From the NCBI RefSeq assembly GCF_023264895.1, contig NZ_JAHFUY010000021.1, positions 1-64,000 on the forward strand: a stretch of DNA of 64,000 bases, written 5' to 3'. A program made the position numbers and the translations under genes. A model generated the notes under the pieces. It searched no databases and was not told the DNA's origin. It worked only from the letters and a program-made list of their open reading frames with translations. Positions 1 to 8,362 of this stretch are shown piece by piece; position 1 is the stretch's first letter; each line of letters opens with the position of its first letter. Origin of the DNA: Herbiconiux sp. GTDB taxonomy: Bacteria > Actinomycetota > Actinomycetes > Actinomycetales > Microbacteriaceae.

Positions 1-348
1 ACCGACTACACGATCACCTTCACCGCCGAGCAGCTGCCGAAGGCCCGCTTCTTCTGGTCGGCCACGCTCTACACGCTGCCTCAGCGGCTGCTCAGCGCCA
101 ACGAGATCGACCGGTACTCGATCGGCGACCGCACCGAGGGCATCCGCTACGCCGACGACGGATCGCTGACCCTGTTCGTGCAGCACCGCCGACCCGCTGA
201 CGAAGCGCAGGCGGCGAACTGGCTGCCCTCGTCGGAGGGCCCGTTCACCGTGATCATCCGCGCGTACGGCGGAGACGAATCGATCGCAGAGGGCACCTAC
301 AGGCTGCCGGCGATCACTCCACGACGTCAGCCGCCGACTAGGGCGTGA
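1..348 (+). CDS. DUF1214 domain protein, C-terminal part (5' end outside window)
   Basis: The reading frame is open from base 1 to a TGA at 346-348 (115 residues visible). It contains the motifs FFWSATLYTLP, NRYSIGDR-like DRYSIGDRTEGIRY, DGSLTLFVQH and NWLPSSEGPFTVIIRAY, which are the hallmark of the C-terminal DUF1214 beta-sandwich found in DUF1254/DUF1214 proteins. The function of that family is not firmly established; members are often secreted or envelope-associated. The last 11 bases overlap the end of the convergent alkylsulfatase gene. The start, any signal peptide and the DUF1254 half are outside the window. Confidence 0.85.
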   Translation, partial: TDYTITFTAEQLPKARFFWSATLYTLPQRLLSANEIDRYSIGDRTEGIRYADDGSLTLFVQHRRPADEAQAANWLPSSEGPFTVIIRAYGGDESIAEGTYRLPAITPRRQPPTRA

Positions 349-2248
349 CGATGGCGAAGTTCGGGTCGAAGGTGTCCATGACAGCGGCGAGTCCGGTCAA
401 CGCGGAGCTGTCGCCGTCCAAGGTCACACGACCTGCCTCGGCGAGCGGAGCTCCGGTCGCGGGTGCGAGGACGATTCCCACCAGGGCCGACTTCGGCCCC
501 GACACCGTCAGACGCGTCTCCGGTGATGCGCCTCGCCGGGCGTTGAGCACGCCTCGTCTGACCCAGACCGTCCAGATCTCGCCCACGTCGGTGAAGTCGA
601 AGTCGATGCGCAGGTCGGTGTCGACCGCCTTGTCCCCGATGAGGTGCACCCCCGCGAAGTCGAACAGCACATCCAGCGGCATCGCGAGGATGCTGTCGGG
701 TGAGGCCGTGCTGAACACCGCTTCGACGATGCCCTCGCGGAGCTCACGCGCGGCGGTGAGGAAGATGCCTCGCCACTGCGGTGCTTCGGTCTGGTAGCCC
801 ATCTGCTCATAGGCATCCGCCTGGAGGTTCTTGGCCTCCTGGTCAGCGGGCCGGGCGAAGACCAGCTTGTGCAGGATTTCGGTCGCCCAGCGATAGTCGC
901 CCTCGTCGAAGGCCCTCCTGCCTTCGGCGAGGATCGCGTCCGCGCCGATGAGGTCGACGTAGCGTCTGGCCGACTCCACGGGGATGTGTGGATGAAGCGA
1001 GACCGGATCGCCATCCCACATGCCGAGTTCCTTGGTGAACACCCCGCGCACGTCGTGGTGAACGGTGCCGTGGTACTGGCGGTTGTACCACTTGTGGGCG
1101 AGCTCGTCGGGGAGGGCGATGACCTCGGCGGCCTCGAGCGGCGTGAAACCCTTGTTGGCCAGCCGGAGCGACTGGTCGTGAATGTACTTGTACATGTCGC
1201 GCTGGTCTTCCAGGAACTGCACGATCTTCTCGTTGCCCCAGACCGGCCACGAGTGCGGCCCGTAGTGCACCTCGGCCTGCTCGCCCCAGCGCTCGAGGGT
1301 CTCGTCGAGGTACCGGGCGAAGTTCCGGGCGTCGCGGGTGCGGGCACCACGCAGGGTCTGGATGTTGTGCAGGCAGTGGTTGGCGTTCTCGGCGCAGGTC
1401 AGTGCCTTCAGTTCCGGAATCCAGATGTGCATCTCCTCGGGCGCCTCGGTGTCCGGGGCGTAAAGGAACTCGAACGTGAGTCCCGCGATCGTGCGGGTCT
1501 GACCTGTCTCCGTGATGGGGTCGGTCGGCGAGATGTAAGAGATCGTCATGCCGTGCTTGCCGTTGCCGATGCCCGCTCCGAGAGTGACGAACTGGTGCGG
1601 CTCCCGATCGAGGAGGTTGCCGAAGGCGTACTGAGCACGTCGGGACATGGCGTTGCCGGCGATCACGTTCTCACCGATCGCGAACTTGTCGAACGACGCG
1701 ATCGTGCCCGGTGCGAAGATGGGCACCGCCCCGGAGGCGACATCGGCGGCGTCGACCACGCCCTTCACGCCGCCGTAGTGGTCGACATGGGTGTGGGTGT
1801 AGATGACCGCGGCGACAGGTTTGTCCGCCACGTGCTTGCGGAACAGCGCCATGCCCTGAGCCGCCGCTTCGACGCTGGTGGTGCAGTCGATGATGATGAG
1901 CCCGTCGTCACCCTCGACGATGGTGAGGTTGCCGATGTCATTGTTGCGCACCTGATAGATCCGGTCGATCACTCGGTACAGGCCGCCCTCGTGGATGACC
2001 TGCGAGGTGCGCCACAGGCTGGCGTCGACCGTGTCGGGCCGAGGAGCATCATCGGTCAGGTAAGCGAAATCACCCAGGTCGAAGACGACGTCACCGGATG
2101 CGTTGTGTACCTTCCCGTCGGGGATGGGAGCGATCAGGTTGAGACGGGCGTCGTGGAAGTCGTGCCGATCGTCCAGGGGATAGAACGACTCGCCCGCCTT
2201 GTTGATCGAGGCGGTGACCGGTGTTGCTTCTTTCGGACGATACGACAT
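338..2248 (-). CDS. Alkylsulfatase (SdsA1/BDS1-type MBL-fold hydrolase)
   Basis: A 636-residue metallo-beta-lactamase-fold enzyme of the SDS-hydrolase type, which cleaves primary or secondary alkyl sulfate esters to alcohol and sulfate with a dinuclear zinc centre. The metal-binding motif HTHVDH lies at residues 152-157. The middle (roughly 400-520) is the helical alkylsulfatase dimerisation domain, with conserved HKWYNRQYHGT and REGI stretches, and the C terminus (about 525-636) is an SCP2-like domain. Length and domain order match the family. I chose the ATG at 2246-2248 because an AGGAGG sits ten bases upstream; a frame extension of 14 residues has no such site. There is no obvious signal peptide, so it is probably cytoplasmic, unlike some secreted relatives. 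The substrate is unknown. Confidence 0.9.
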   Translation of the reverse strand: MSYRPKEATPVTASINKAGESFYPLDDRHDFHDARLNLIAPIPDGKVHNASGDVVFDLGDFAYLTDDAPRPDTVDASLWRTSQVIHEGGLYRVIDRIYQVRNNDIGNLTIVEGDDGLIIIDCTTSVEAAAQGMALFRKHVADKPVAAVIYTHTHVDHYGGVKGVVDAADVASGAVPIFAPGTIASFDKFAIGENVIAGNAMSRRAQYAFGNLLDREPHQFVTLGAGIGNGKHGMTISYISPTDPITETGQTRTIAGLTFEFLYAPDTEAPEEMHIWIPELKALTCAENANHCLHNIQTLRGARTRDARNFARYLDETLERWGEQAEVHYGPHSWPVWGNEKIVQFLEDQRDMYKYIHDQSLRLANKGFTPLEAAEVIALPDELAHKWYNRQYHGTVHHDVRGVFTKELGMWDGDPVSLHPHIPVESARRYVDLIGADAILAEGRRAFDEGDYRWATEILHKLVFARPADQEAKNLQADAYEQMGYQTEAPQWRGIFLTAARELREGIVEAVFSTASPDSILAMPLDVLFDFAGVHLIGDKAVDTDLRIDFDFTDVGEIWTVWVRRGVLNARRGASPETRLTVSGPKSALVGIVLAPATGAPLAEAGRVTLDGDSSALTGLAAVMDTFDPNFAIVTP

Positions 2249-2499
2249 GTCGACGACCTCCTGGTGCGGCAACCGGCACCGTCGCCGCAACCCAGGTCTT
2301 GGGCCCCCCGCCGCTCAAGGTCAGGGTACTGTTCGGCAGCACTGCGAGGCAATGCATCGGCTGATCCCCGAGCGTCCCTCATAACGCAGCGAGCGGCGGT
2401 GCGCAACTCCCCCGCGCCGGCTAGGCGTCGGGGCGCGGATCGTGGGAACCTGAAAGATGGGTCCCCAGTCCCCGGGCCCGAGACGGGAGGCCCACGACC

Positions 2500-2829
2500 A
2501 TGGGCAAACTTATCTATGACTCGACGCTGACCGTCGATTTCGAAGACCGCGTGCTGGCCCACCTGCATCTCGTGATCGGTGCGAAGCTGCGGCGCAACGA
2601 GTCCTTCTTCTTCTCCTGGAAGGACGACCCGCAGAACGGTGACGGGCGAACCGTCATCTGGATCTACCCGACCGCGCCCGTCGTGTTCAAGTTCTACGGC
2701 GGGCGACCGCCGGTGATCAACCGGCACTGGGTCGAGGCGCTCATGCTCACCGCGAACTCCACCCAGGGGCTGCAGCTCATCCCGGAACCCGCCGAGAACG
2801 GCCAACCCGTCACGGAGGCCTCCGCATGA
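2500..2829 (+). CDS. DUF7882-type small protein (often mislabelled ATP-dependent DNA ligase)
   Basis: A 109-residue protein beginning MGKLIYDSTLTVDFEDRVL and containing FFFSWKDD and HWVEALMLTANS. I recognise this as the small protein common in Microbacteriaceae that is often annotated as a DNA ligase by transfer of labels. It has no nucleotidyltransferase KxDG motif, so the ligase label is not supported, and its biochemical function is unknown. GGGAGG lies ten bases upstream of the ATG. Its stop overlaps the next start in an ATGA arrangement, so the two are translationally coupled. Confidence 0.8.
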   Translation: MGKLIYDSTLTVDFEDRVLAHLHLVIGAKLRRNESFFFSWKDDPQNGDGRTVIWIYPTAPVVFKFYGGRPPVINRHWVEALMLTANSTQGLQLIPEPAENGQPVTEASA

Positions 2830-3071
2830 AGCGCATCGACGTGCTCTACGACGGCGCCCTCTATTCCATCGGCCGCGAGGACTACGACGCCGTCAAGGCC
2901 GCCATCACCTCAGCCGCGACCGGATCGGCGACCTGGATCACCGTCAACCACGGCGAGGGCCGCGCGCAGCCGGCCGAACTCCTCATCGGCCCGGGCATCC
3001 CGATCGCGATCCTCCCCATCACCCAGGACGACGACGCCCCCGCCACGTCTCCGTCGACGCCCGACCGCTGA
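2826..3071 (+). CDS. Small conserved hypothetical protein, paralog family A
   Basis: An 81-residue acidic protein with a beta-alpha-beta feel: an N-terminal strand (RIDVLYDGALYSI), a helix (YDAVKAAITSAA), then WITVNHGEG and LLIGPGIPIAILPI. It overlaps the DUF7882 gene by four bases and is presumably cotranscribed. Two other small genes in this window (starts at 14668 and 28424) share the same layout and look like distant paralogs. I know of no assigned function. There are no membrane segments or metal-binding motifs. Confidence 0.7.
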   Translation: MKRIDVLYDGALYSIGREDYDAVKAAITSAATGSATWITVNHGEGRAQPAELLIGPGIPIAILPITQDDDAPATSPSTPDR

Positions 3072-3080
3072 GCTACCCTC

Positions 3081-3224
3081 TCAGCAGGGTGCGGGCGTGG
3101 GGCGCGACGGGTCTTCCGAGGCGGGCTGCGGGCCGCAGCAGGTGCAGTACACGAACTGGCCGAGAACCATCATCTCGCCGTCGGGGCAGCTGCTGCACCG
3201 TGAGTTGAGCTTGATGGGTTCCAC
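3081..3224 (-). CDS. Small zinc-ribbon-like protein
   Basis: A 47-residue protein with CSSCPDGEMMVLGQFVYCTCCG, a CxxC plus CxCC pattern that could form a small zinc ribbon. I prefer a GTG start at 3222-3224. The longer frame starts with TTG at 3308 and would overlap the upstream gene. Support is the cysteine pattern and a TAGG sequence a little upstream, both weak. It lies downstream of the small membrane protein gene on the same strand. Function unknown; it could also be non-coding. Confidence 0.45.
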   Translation of the reverse strand: MEPIKLNSRCSSCPDGEMMVLGQFVYCTCCGPQPASEDPSRPTPAPC

Positions 3225-3304
3225 CCTGAGGAACCTACCCGGAGACGACAGCCCGTGGGGAAAGACAAGGTCTTGTCCCAGACGGGCCCGGATCCGGCTG
3301 CCGC

Positions 3305-3667
3305 TCAAGCGCGGACGTGCACCTCGCGGCCGACCACGCGCACGAGGGTGGCCCGGTGCCGGCTCGCGACCGTCTCGGCGATCCGGGTGAACGCGCGCTT
3401 GGCGCGGAGGCCCACGACGAAAGCCACGATCTCGACGACGATGATGACGGCGAACACCACGAGGATGACGGCGAACAGGGCGGGCGTCGTGGCGAGCGCG
3501 GAGCCGAAGATCGCCGCGCCGATCCCGACCGCGGCGGCCACGACCGCGCCGCCCGTGAGCATCGTCGACGCGGTGCGCCCGCGACCCGCGGCCTGCACGA
3601 CGTCGGGCATCGAGCTGTTGAGCGCTTCCGTGATTTCACGGCTCAGTCTCGCGTCGGATTCATCCAT
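3305..3667 (-). CDS. Small two-helix membrane protein
   Basis: A 120-residue protein with a short soluble N terminus, a hydrophobic alanine-rich segment at about 36-62, a second strongly hydrophobic segment at about 64-88 (ALFAVILVVFAVIIVVEIVA), and a basic C-terminal tail. It probably sits in the cytoplasmic membrane with both ends inside. GGAGG lies directly upstream of the ATG. It is transcribed divergently from the kaiC-like gene with 87 bases between them. No family recognised. Confidence 0.65.
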   Translation of the reverse strand: MDESDARLSREITEALNSSMPDVVQAAGRGRTASTMLTGGAVVAAAVGIGAAIFGSALATTPALFAVILVVFAVIIVVEIVAFVVGLRAKRAFTRIAETVASRHRATLVRVVGREVHVRA

Positions 3668-3754
3668 GCCTCCACTATGCCCGGCTCGGGGTGCTCGGCC
3701 GCAATAGGTTTCTCCGTCAGCTGTAGATAGTCTCTGTCGTGTGTACGGGGCCGC

Positions 3755-5494
3755 GTGTCAAGCCCCCTTGACGGACGGGGCAGCGTGGACGATCGCACCA
3801 TCACGACCGGGGTCACAGGGCTCGACCGCATCACCGGAGGCGGGCTCCCGCGGGGGCGGGTGATCAGCATCTTCGGCAGCGCCGGTGCCGGCAAGACCAT
3901 CCTGGGCCTGCAGATCCTCGCCCACAGGGTGAAGGAGTTCGGCGAGAAGGCCGTGCTGGTGAGCTTCGAGCAGACGGCGGAGGGCGTGCTCTCCGACGTC
4001 TCGGGCTTCTCCTGGGGGCGGGACGGGTTCTCGGACGACGAGCTCATCGTCCTGGAGACAGGCGTACCCGCCGACCTGCACGTGTCCGGCCAGTTCGACA
4101 TGCAGGGCCTGATCGCCACGCTGCTCGCCGTCACCGAGGAGTCCGGGGCGGAGATCGTGCTCCTCGACGGCCTCGACGCCCTGCTCTCACTGCTCCTCCG
4201 CGAGGAGGACGAACGGCGGGAGCTCCTCCGCCTCACCGACTGGGTGCGCATGCAGGGGCTCACCGTGCTCATCACCGCCAAGTCGAGCACCCAGCAGGAG
4301 CGCAGCCGCACGCGCGCGGAGATCCTCGACTTCCAGACCGACTGCGTGCTCGTGCTCGACCGCCCGCGATCCGGGAACGCCGTGTCACGCACGCTCCAGG
4401 TCACCAAGTACCGCGGCGCCGACCACAGCGGCCAGGTCTGCCCGGTGGTCATCACGGGCGACGGCATCGAGGTGCTGGCCGTGACCTCGCCCGCCTCGGC
4501 CACGACGGCCGACGAGCCCGTGACGCGGAGCTCGGACCGCCTGCCCACGGGGGTGGAGGGCATGGACGCCCTCCTCGGCGGCGGGTACCTCGTCGGCTCC
4601 CGAACCCTTCTCTCCGGCGCGCCCGGCACGGCGAAGAGCACGCTCGCGGCGGCGTTCTCCCTGGCCGTCGTCGAGCGGGGCGGCCGGGTGCTGTACGCGA
4701 GCTTCGACGAGGTCGCGGCCCAGATCGAGCTGCACATGCGGACGGTCGGCTACGGCTTCCGGGAGCACCTCGACAGCGGCAGCATCAGCATCGTGGAGCT
4801 GTCCGGTGCCGAGGGGACGCCCGAGGAGGCGGTGCTGCGCATCCTCCGTGGCGTCGACGAGATCGACGCGACCGCGCTCATCATCGATCCGATCTCCGCC
4901 ATCACCGGATCCGGACGGCTCTTCTCCGAGGAGGCCATCGCCTACCTGCTCTCCGCCCTCGGGCATCGCGGCGTGACCGTTCTGCTCACCTCCCTGCTCA
5001 CCGGGCAGGCGAGCCTCGAGAACGAGTCCACGCGGAGCCAGATCTCGACGATCGCCGACAACTGGATCCACCTGAGCTACATCGCCGCCGGCGGCGAGCG
5101 CAACCGCGCCCTCACCGTCGTGAAGTCTCGCGGATCCGCTCACACGAACCAGGTGCGGGAGCTCCTCATCTCGTCGAACGGCATCGAGCTGCGGCCCGCC
5201 TACTCCGCCGACGGCGACGTGCTGCTCGGCTCGGCCCGGGCGCAGAAGGAGGAGGCCGACCGCACCGCCGCCTGGCAGCGCGCGGTCGACTACGAGCAGG
5301 AGGAGGCTCTGCTGCTCGCCGCGGTGGCCGAGATGGAGGTGCGCGCCACGGGAATGCTGACCGAGGTGGAGCTGCGCCGAAGAGACCTCGAGCGCCTCCG
5401 GGCCGAACGCGCCGGAGTGCTCGAGCGCAGCGAGAACGCCGCGCAGGCGCGGATCGCCTCGCGGACACCGCAGGACGAGGGCGTCGCCGGATGA
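3755..5494 (+). CDS. kaiC: KaiC-like double-domain RecA-family ATPase
   Basis: A 579-residue protein with two tandem KaiC/RecA ATPase domains. Domain CI carries Walker A GSAGAGKT at 41-48 and a FEQ motif at 71-73, where cyanobacterial KaiC has a Glu pair. Domain CII carries Walker A GAPGTAKS at 288-295 and FDE at 317-319. The segment SQISTIAD (428-435) aligns with the KaiC region holding the autophosphorylated Ser431 and Thr432, and here Ser431 and Thr432 are both present. The C-terminal 80 residues are charged and helical (likely coiled coil) and replace the short KaiA-binding tail. The GTG at 3755 is used; a GTG at 3785 is an alternative, ten residues shorter. The kaiB-like gene follows with a four-base overlap. 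Family knowledge: KaiC homologs outside cyanobacteria can act in timing or stress responses. The role here is inferred only. Confidence 0.88.
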   Translation: MSSPLDGRGSVDDRTITTGVTGLDRITGGGLPRGRVISIFGSAGAGKTILGLQILAHRVKEFGEKAVLVSFEQTAEGVLSDVSGFSWGRDGFSDDELIVLETGVPADLHVSGQFDMQGLIATLLAVTEESGAEIVLLDGLDALLSLLLREEDERRELLRLTDWVRMQGLTVLITAKSSTQQERSRTRAEILDFQTDCVLVLDRPRSGNAVSRTLQVTKYRGADHSGQVCPVVITGDGIEVLAVTSPASATTADEPVTRSSDRLPTGVEGMDALLGGGYLVGSRTLLSGAPGTAKSTLAAAFSLAVVERGGRVLYASFDEVAAQIELHMRTVGYGFREHLDSGSISIVELSGAEGTPEEAVLRILRGVDEIDATALIIDPISAITGSGRLFSEEAIAYLLSALGHRGVTVLLTSLLTGQASLENESTRSQISTIADNWIHLSYIAAGGERNRALTVVKSRGSAHTNQVRELLISSNGIELRPAYSADGDVLLGSARAQKEEADRTAAWQRAVDYEQEEALLLAAVAEMEVRATGMLTEVELRRRDLERLRAERAGVLERSENAAQARIASRTPQDEGVAG

Positions 5495-5787
5495 GCGGGC
5501 CCGACCCGCGCAACCCGGATGCGGCGCTGACGCTGCTGGTGGCCGGCGACTCCCCGACGTCGGTCGCCGCCCAGGTCAACCTCGCCCGGCTGATCGAGTC
5601 GCGCCCTGCGCTCGGAGATTCCCTGCGCGTCATCGATGTGCTCGCCGAACCCCACCACGCCGCGCGGCACCGGGTGCTCTTCACGCCGACCCTGATCGTC
5701 TCCACGCCGGAGCGGGAGTTCCGTGTCGTCGGCGACCTCAGGGACACCGCGCCCCTGCGCTTCCTCCTCGGCGACGCTCCGCACTGA
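5491..5787 (+). CDS. kaiB: KaiB-like thioredoxin-fold protein
   Basis: A 98-residue KaiB family protein. Key features are the N-terminal strand LTLLVAGDSPTSVAA, NLARLIES, the central DVLAEPHHAARHRVLFTPTLIV with the TPTL element, and VVGDLRDTAPLRFLLG at the end. This matches the KaiB layout of about 90-105 residues. The start overlaps the kaiC-like stop (ATGA), so the two are translated as a coupled pair. In cyanobacteria KaiB refolds and binds phosphorylated KaiC. No KaiA, SasA or CikA gene is adjacent. The gene converges on the hydrolase gene at 5815 with a 27-base gap that contains repeated GGCCGGCC. Confidence 0.88.
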   Translation: MSGPDPRNPDAALTLLVAGDSPTSVAAQVNLARLIESRPALGDSLRVIDVLAEPHHAARHRVLFTPTLIVSTPEREFRVVGDLRDTAPLRFLLGDAPH

Positions 5788-5814
5788 GCCGACAGGGGCC
5801 GAGAGCGGCCGGCC

Positions 5815-6546
5815 TCAGTCGCGGCCGGCCTCGATGATCTTCTGGGCGAGCAGCACCGGGTTGGTGAACATGACCTCGTGGCTGCCGGGGAGCTGCACGA
5901 GCCGCGGGCCCTGGAGTCGCGACGACATGCGCGGATGCCACGCCCACTCCCCCGCCGGGAGCGCGATGTCCTCCGTGCCGTTGATGTAGCTCCGGCCGAC
6001 CGTGGGCAGGGCCGCGTAGAACCGGTCGAGCGGGAGCTTGTCGACGAACGGCTGGAACGGCTCGGTCGAGAGCAGGGCGTGGGTCGAGGTGGCGAACTCG
6101 AGGTCGGCATCCTGGATGAAGGCCTCGCGCCAGATCGGGAACGGCATGGGCACCGTGTTGTCGTCGGACGCGGCGGCAAGCTGCTCGAACAGGGCGCGGT
6201 AGTGCGGCGGCACCTCGTCGAGCAGGGAGTTGCCCGGGGCCGGCACGAACGCGTTCCAGAAGACCAGCCGCCGGATGCGCTCCGGGATCTCCTCGAACAC
6301 GCGCGCGATGATCGTTCCGCCGTAGCTGTGGCCGAGCAGCACGACGTCGTCGAGCCCCTCCCCCTCGATGTAGTCCACGATCGAGGCGACGCAGGCCGCG
6401 TGGTCGACGTTCTTGTCGACTCCGTTCCCGTGCCCGGCGACCGTGGGGGTGTGGACGGTCAGGCCGGCGGCCCGCAGCTCCGTGGCCACCGGCTCCCAGA
6501 GGCTGCCGTCGTGCCAGGATCCGTGGACGAGGACGTAGGTGGGCAT
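5815..6546 (-). CDS. Alpha/beta hydrolase, esterase family
   Basis: A 243-residue single-domain alpha/beta hydrolase. The N-terminal strand YVLVHGSWHDGSLWEP supplies the oxyanion HG region, and GHSYGG places the nucleophile at Ser74. The size and the HGSWHDG start resemble the methylesterase/hydroxynitrile lyase-like and salicylate-esterase-like group of small secondary-metabolite esterases; the substrate cannot be read from sequence. The start is the ATG at 6544-6546 with AAGGAG seven bases upstream, rather than the 15-residue longer frame. It is divergently transcribed from the AraC-family regulator, which is the most likely controller. Confidence 0.85.
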   Translation of the reverse strand: MPTYVLVHGSWHDGSLWEPVATELRAAGLTVHTPTVAGHGNGVDKNVDHAACVASIVDYIEGEGLDDVVLLGHSYGGTIIARVFEEIPERIRRLVFWNAFVPAPGNSLLDEVPPHYRALFEQLAAASDDNTVPMPFPIWREAFIQDADLEFATSTHALLSTEPFQPFVDKLPLDRFYAALPTVGRSYINGTEDIALPAGEWAWHPRMSSRLQGPRLVQLPGSHEVMFTNPVLLAQKIIEAGRD

Positions 6547-6743
6547 GCTGTCTCCTTCGGGTCGGTGTGGTGATGCCGATCGGTCGCGCATCCGTTGACT
6601 CCCCAGCCAAGCGGCCTCTACGATCGGCTCCTAGCCGGATCGCGCACGGCCGTGGCCGCCGACCGCCGAGTCGGCGGGTCGGCCGGCGCCCATCGCCCGA
6701 CGCCCATCGCCGGTCGCCCGGCGCCCGAGCGGAGAGGTGAGCG

Positions 6744-7691
6744 ATGCCGACACGGTTGGTGGACACCCGCGACATCGACGAGGCCAGGAGTCGCATCGCC
6801 GACGTCTACTGCGACCACCGCCTCGAGATCGACCGCCCCCGCCGGCGCTTCCACGCGGTGCAGACCGAGACGGTCTTTGGCCCCCTGGCCGTGCATCACC
6901 TGGCCTACGGGGCCGACGTCACGGCGCGGGCGCATCCGCTCGATTCGTGGGTTCTGGTGAGCACGCCCACGCGTGGGTCGCTCATGGTGCGACACGGGAG
7001 GGAGGAGATCCGCGTGGGGCGCGGGGAGGTGGCCGTGATCCCGCCCGATGCGCCGTTCACCCTGCTCTGGGAGGACGACTGCCGCCTGCGCACGGTGCGT
7101 CTCCGCCGCGAGGCGGTCGAGGGGGCGGCTGTGGCTGCAGGATGGCGCCCCGGCACCGCACTCCACTTCGATTCCGCTGCGGGGCGCGGTGGGACGGGGG
7201 CCGGCTGGAACCGGTTGATCGACTACGTGGCCCGTGGGCCGGCATCACCTCTGGCCGGTCCGTCGGCCGCGATCGACGAGACGCTGGAGCAGCACGTCGC
7301 GGCGACCCTCGTCGCCGGACTGGGTCTCCGCGGAACGGGCCTCGTCGATTCTCCGGCGGGTATCGCTCCTCGCCGGATCCGCGCTGTCGTCGATCACATG
7401 GTGGCGCATTCGGACCGTCACCTCAGCACGGAGGAGCTCGCGGCGGTCGCCCACGTGAGCCCGCGGGCTCTGCACGAGTCCTTCCGGCGCCACCTCGGCA
7501 CGACCCCCACCCTGCTGCTGCGCGACCTGCGCCTCGACCGGGCGCACGAGGTGCTGCTGGCGTCGCATCCGGATGACGGCACGTCGGTCGCCGCGGTCGC
7601 CCACCGCTGCGGCTTCGGCAACCTCGGCCGTTTCGCCCGCTGGTACGCCGACCGCTTCGCCGAGCTCCCCTCCCAGACCCTCGCCCGCTGA
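6744..7691 (+). CDS. AraC-family transcriptional regulator
   Basis: A 315-residue regulator. Residues 20-125 form an AraC-binding-like cupin region (RGSLMVRHGREEIRVGRGEVAVIPP). Residues about 213-312 hold the double helix-turn-helix AraC domain, with LSTEELAAVAHVSPRALHESFRRHLG in the first half and a canonical second half ending CGFGNLGRFARWYADRFAELPS. GGAGAGG precedes the ATG by about six bases. It is divergent from the alpha/beta hydrolase with a 197-base GC-rich spacer, suggesting local control of that gene. The effector is unknown. Confidence 0.88.
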   Translation: MPTRLVDTRDIDEARSRIADVYCDHRLEIDRPRRRFHAVQTETVFGPLAVHHLAYGADVTARAHPLDSWVLVSTPTRGSLMVRHGREEIRVGRGEVAVIPPDAPFTLLWEDDCRLRTVRLRREAVEGAAVAAGWRPGTALHFDSAAGRGGTGAGWNRLIDYVARGPASPLAGPSAAIDETLEQHVAATLVAGLGLRGTGLVDSPAGIAPRRIRAVVDHMVAHSDRHLSTEELAAVAHVSPRALHESFRRHLGTTPTLLLRDLRLDRAHEVLLASHPDDGTSVAAVAHRCGFGNLGRFARWYADRFAELPSQTLAR

Positions 7692-7783
7692 GCGGGCCCT
7701 CGGGCCGGGGTGGGCGCGCCGTCGGTCTGCTGTGCGGCCGGCGGCACGAGCGGCGGCCTGATCTTCTTGCCTCGGGAGTGGCT

Positions 7784-7813
7784 AAAACTTTACCTTACGT
7801 ACGGTATAGTTTT
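7784..7813. promoter_or_regulatory. 30-bp near-perfect palindrome, TetR operator overlapping a leaderless promoter
   Basis: The segment reads AAAACTTTACCTTACG followed by TACGGTATAGTTTT. It is self-complementary over 30 bases except for two mismatched pairs, and is centred between 7798 and 7799. A -10 hexamer TATAGT (7805-7810) lies inside its right arm, exactly six bases before the ATG at 7817. No Shine-Dalgarno sequence is present. Binding of the encoded TetR protein here would block the promoter of its own gene and of the SMR pair (inference). Confidence 0.75.
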
Positions 7814-7816
7814 GGC

Positions 7817-8362
7817 ATGCGATCCAGTTCCCTTCCCGACATCCTCGATGCCGCCATGCGCGTGCTCGACGCCGCCGACGGCGGTGACATCACCTACGAC
7901 TCGGTCGCGCGGGAGGCCGGTCTGACCAAGGCCGGCCTCATGTACCACTTCCCCTCGAAGGACGCGATGATGATCGCGATCATCGAGCACGTGATCGGCC
8001 GCTGGCAGAGCGAACTCCGAACCGCCCTGGGAGTGCCCCTCGAGGAGTCGACGCTGGAGCAGCGCGTCCGGGCCTTCGTGGAGTTCACCGGCACCGGCGG
8101 AGCCACTCCGGGCGAGTTCGCCGTCTTCTCCGAAGCGGTGCGCCGCCCGGCGCTGTCCGCACCCTGGCTCGAGTATCTGAAGACGTGGTTCGGGGTCGGC
8201 GACGGCAGCCTTCCGGATGCGACGCCGCTGCTCCTGGTCTGGCTGGCCGCCAACGGACTCTGGATCGCGGAGTCGACCGGCATCCTCACCGTCGACCGCA
8301 GCGGTCGCGAGGCGCTGGTGGCGGCCCTGCTCGCCATCCTGCCGAAGGAGGACGACCGATGA
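7817..8362 (+). CDS. TetR-family repressor of the paired SMR operon
   Basis: A 181-residue TetR protein. The N-terminal helix-turn-helix covers about residues 6-52 (ITYDSVAREAGLTKAGLMYHFPSKDAM), with the LMYHF variant of the usual TLYRHF. The C-terminal ligand domain resembles other TetR regulators of small multidrug transporters. I start it at ATG 7817 because a TATAGT hexamer ends six bases earlier, which fits a leaderless transcript. The longer GTG start at 7778 would put coding sequence across the operator palindrome. Its stop overlaps the next start (ATGA). Confidence 0.87.
   Translation: MRSSSLPDILDAAMRVLDAADGGDITYDSVAREAGLTKAGLMYHFPSKDAMMIAIIEHVIGRWQSELRTALGVPLEESTLEQRVRAFVEFTGTGGATPGEFAVFSEAVRRPALSAPWLEYLKTWFGVGDGSLPDATPLLLVWLAANGLWIAESTGILTVDRSGREALVAALLAILPKEDDR

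Noticed and set aside
2500-2829. ATP-dependent DNA ligase
   Set aside because: This label is often attached to the family, but no KxDG nucleotidyltransferase motif or ligase domain is present in 109 residues.
5809-5832. GGCCGGCC repeats between kaiB and the hydrolase gene as a bidirectional terminator
   Set aside because: The stem could form, but part of it lies inside the hydrolase coding end and there is no T run on either strand.
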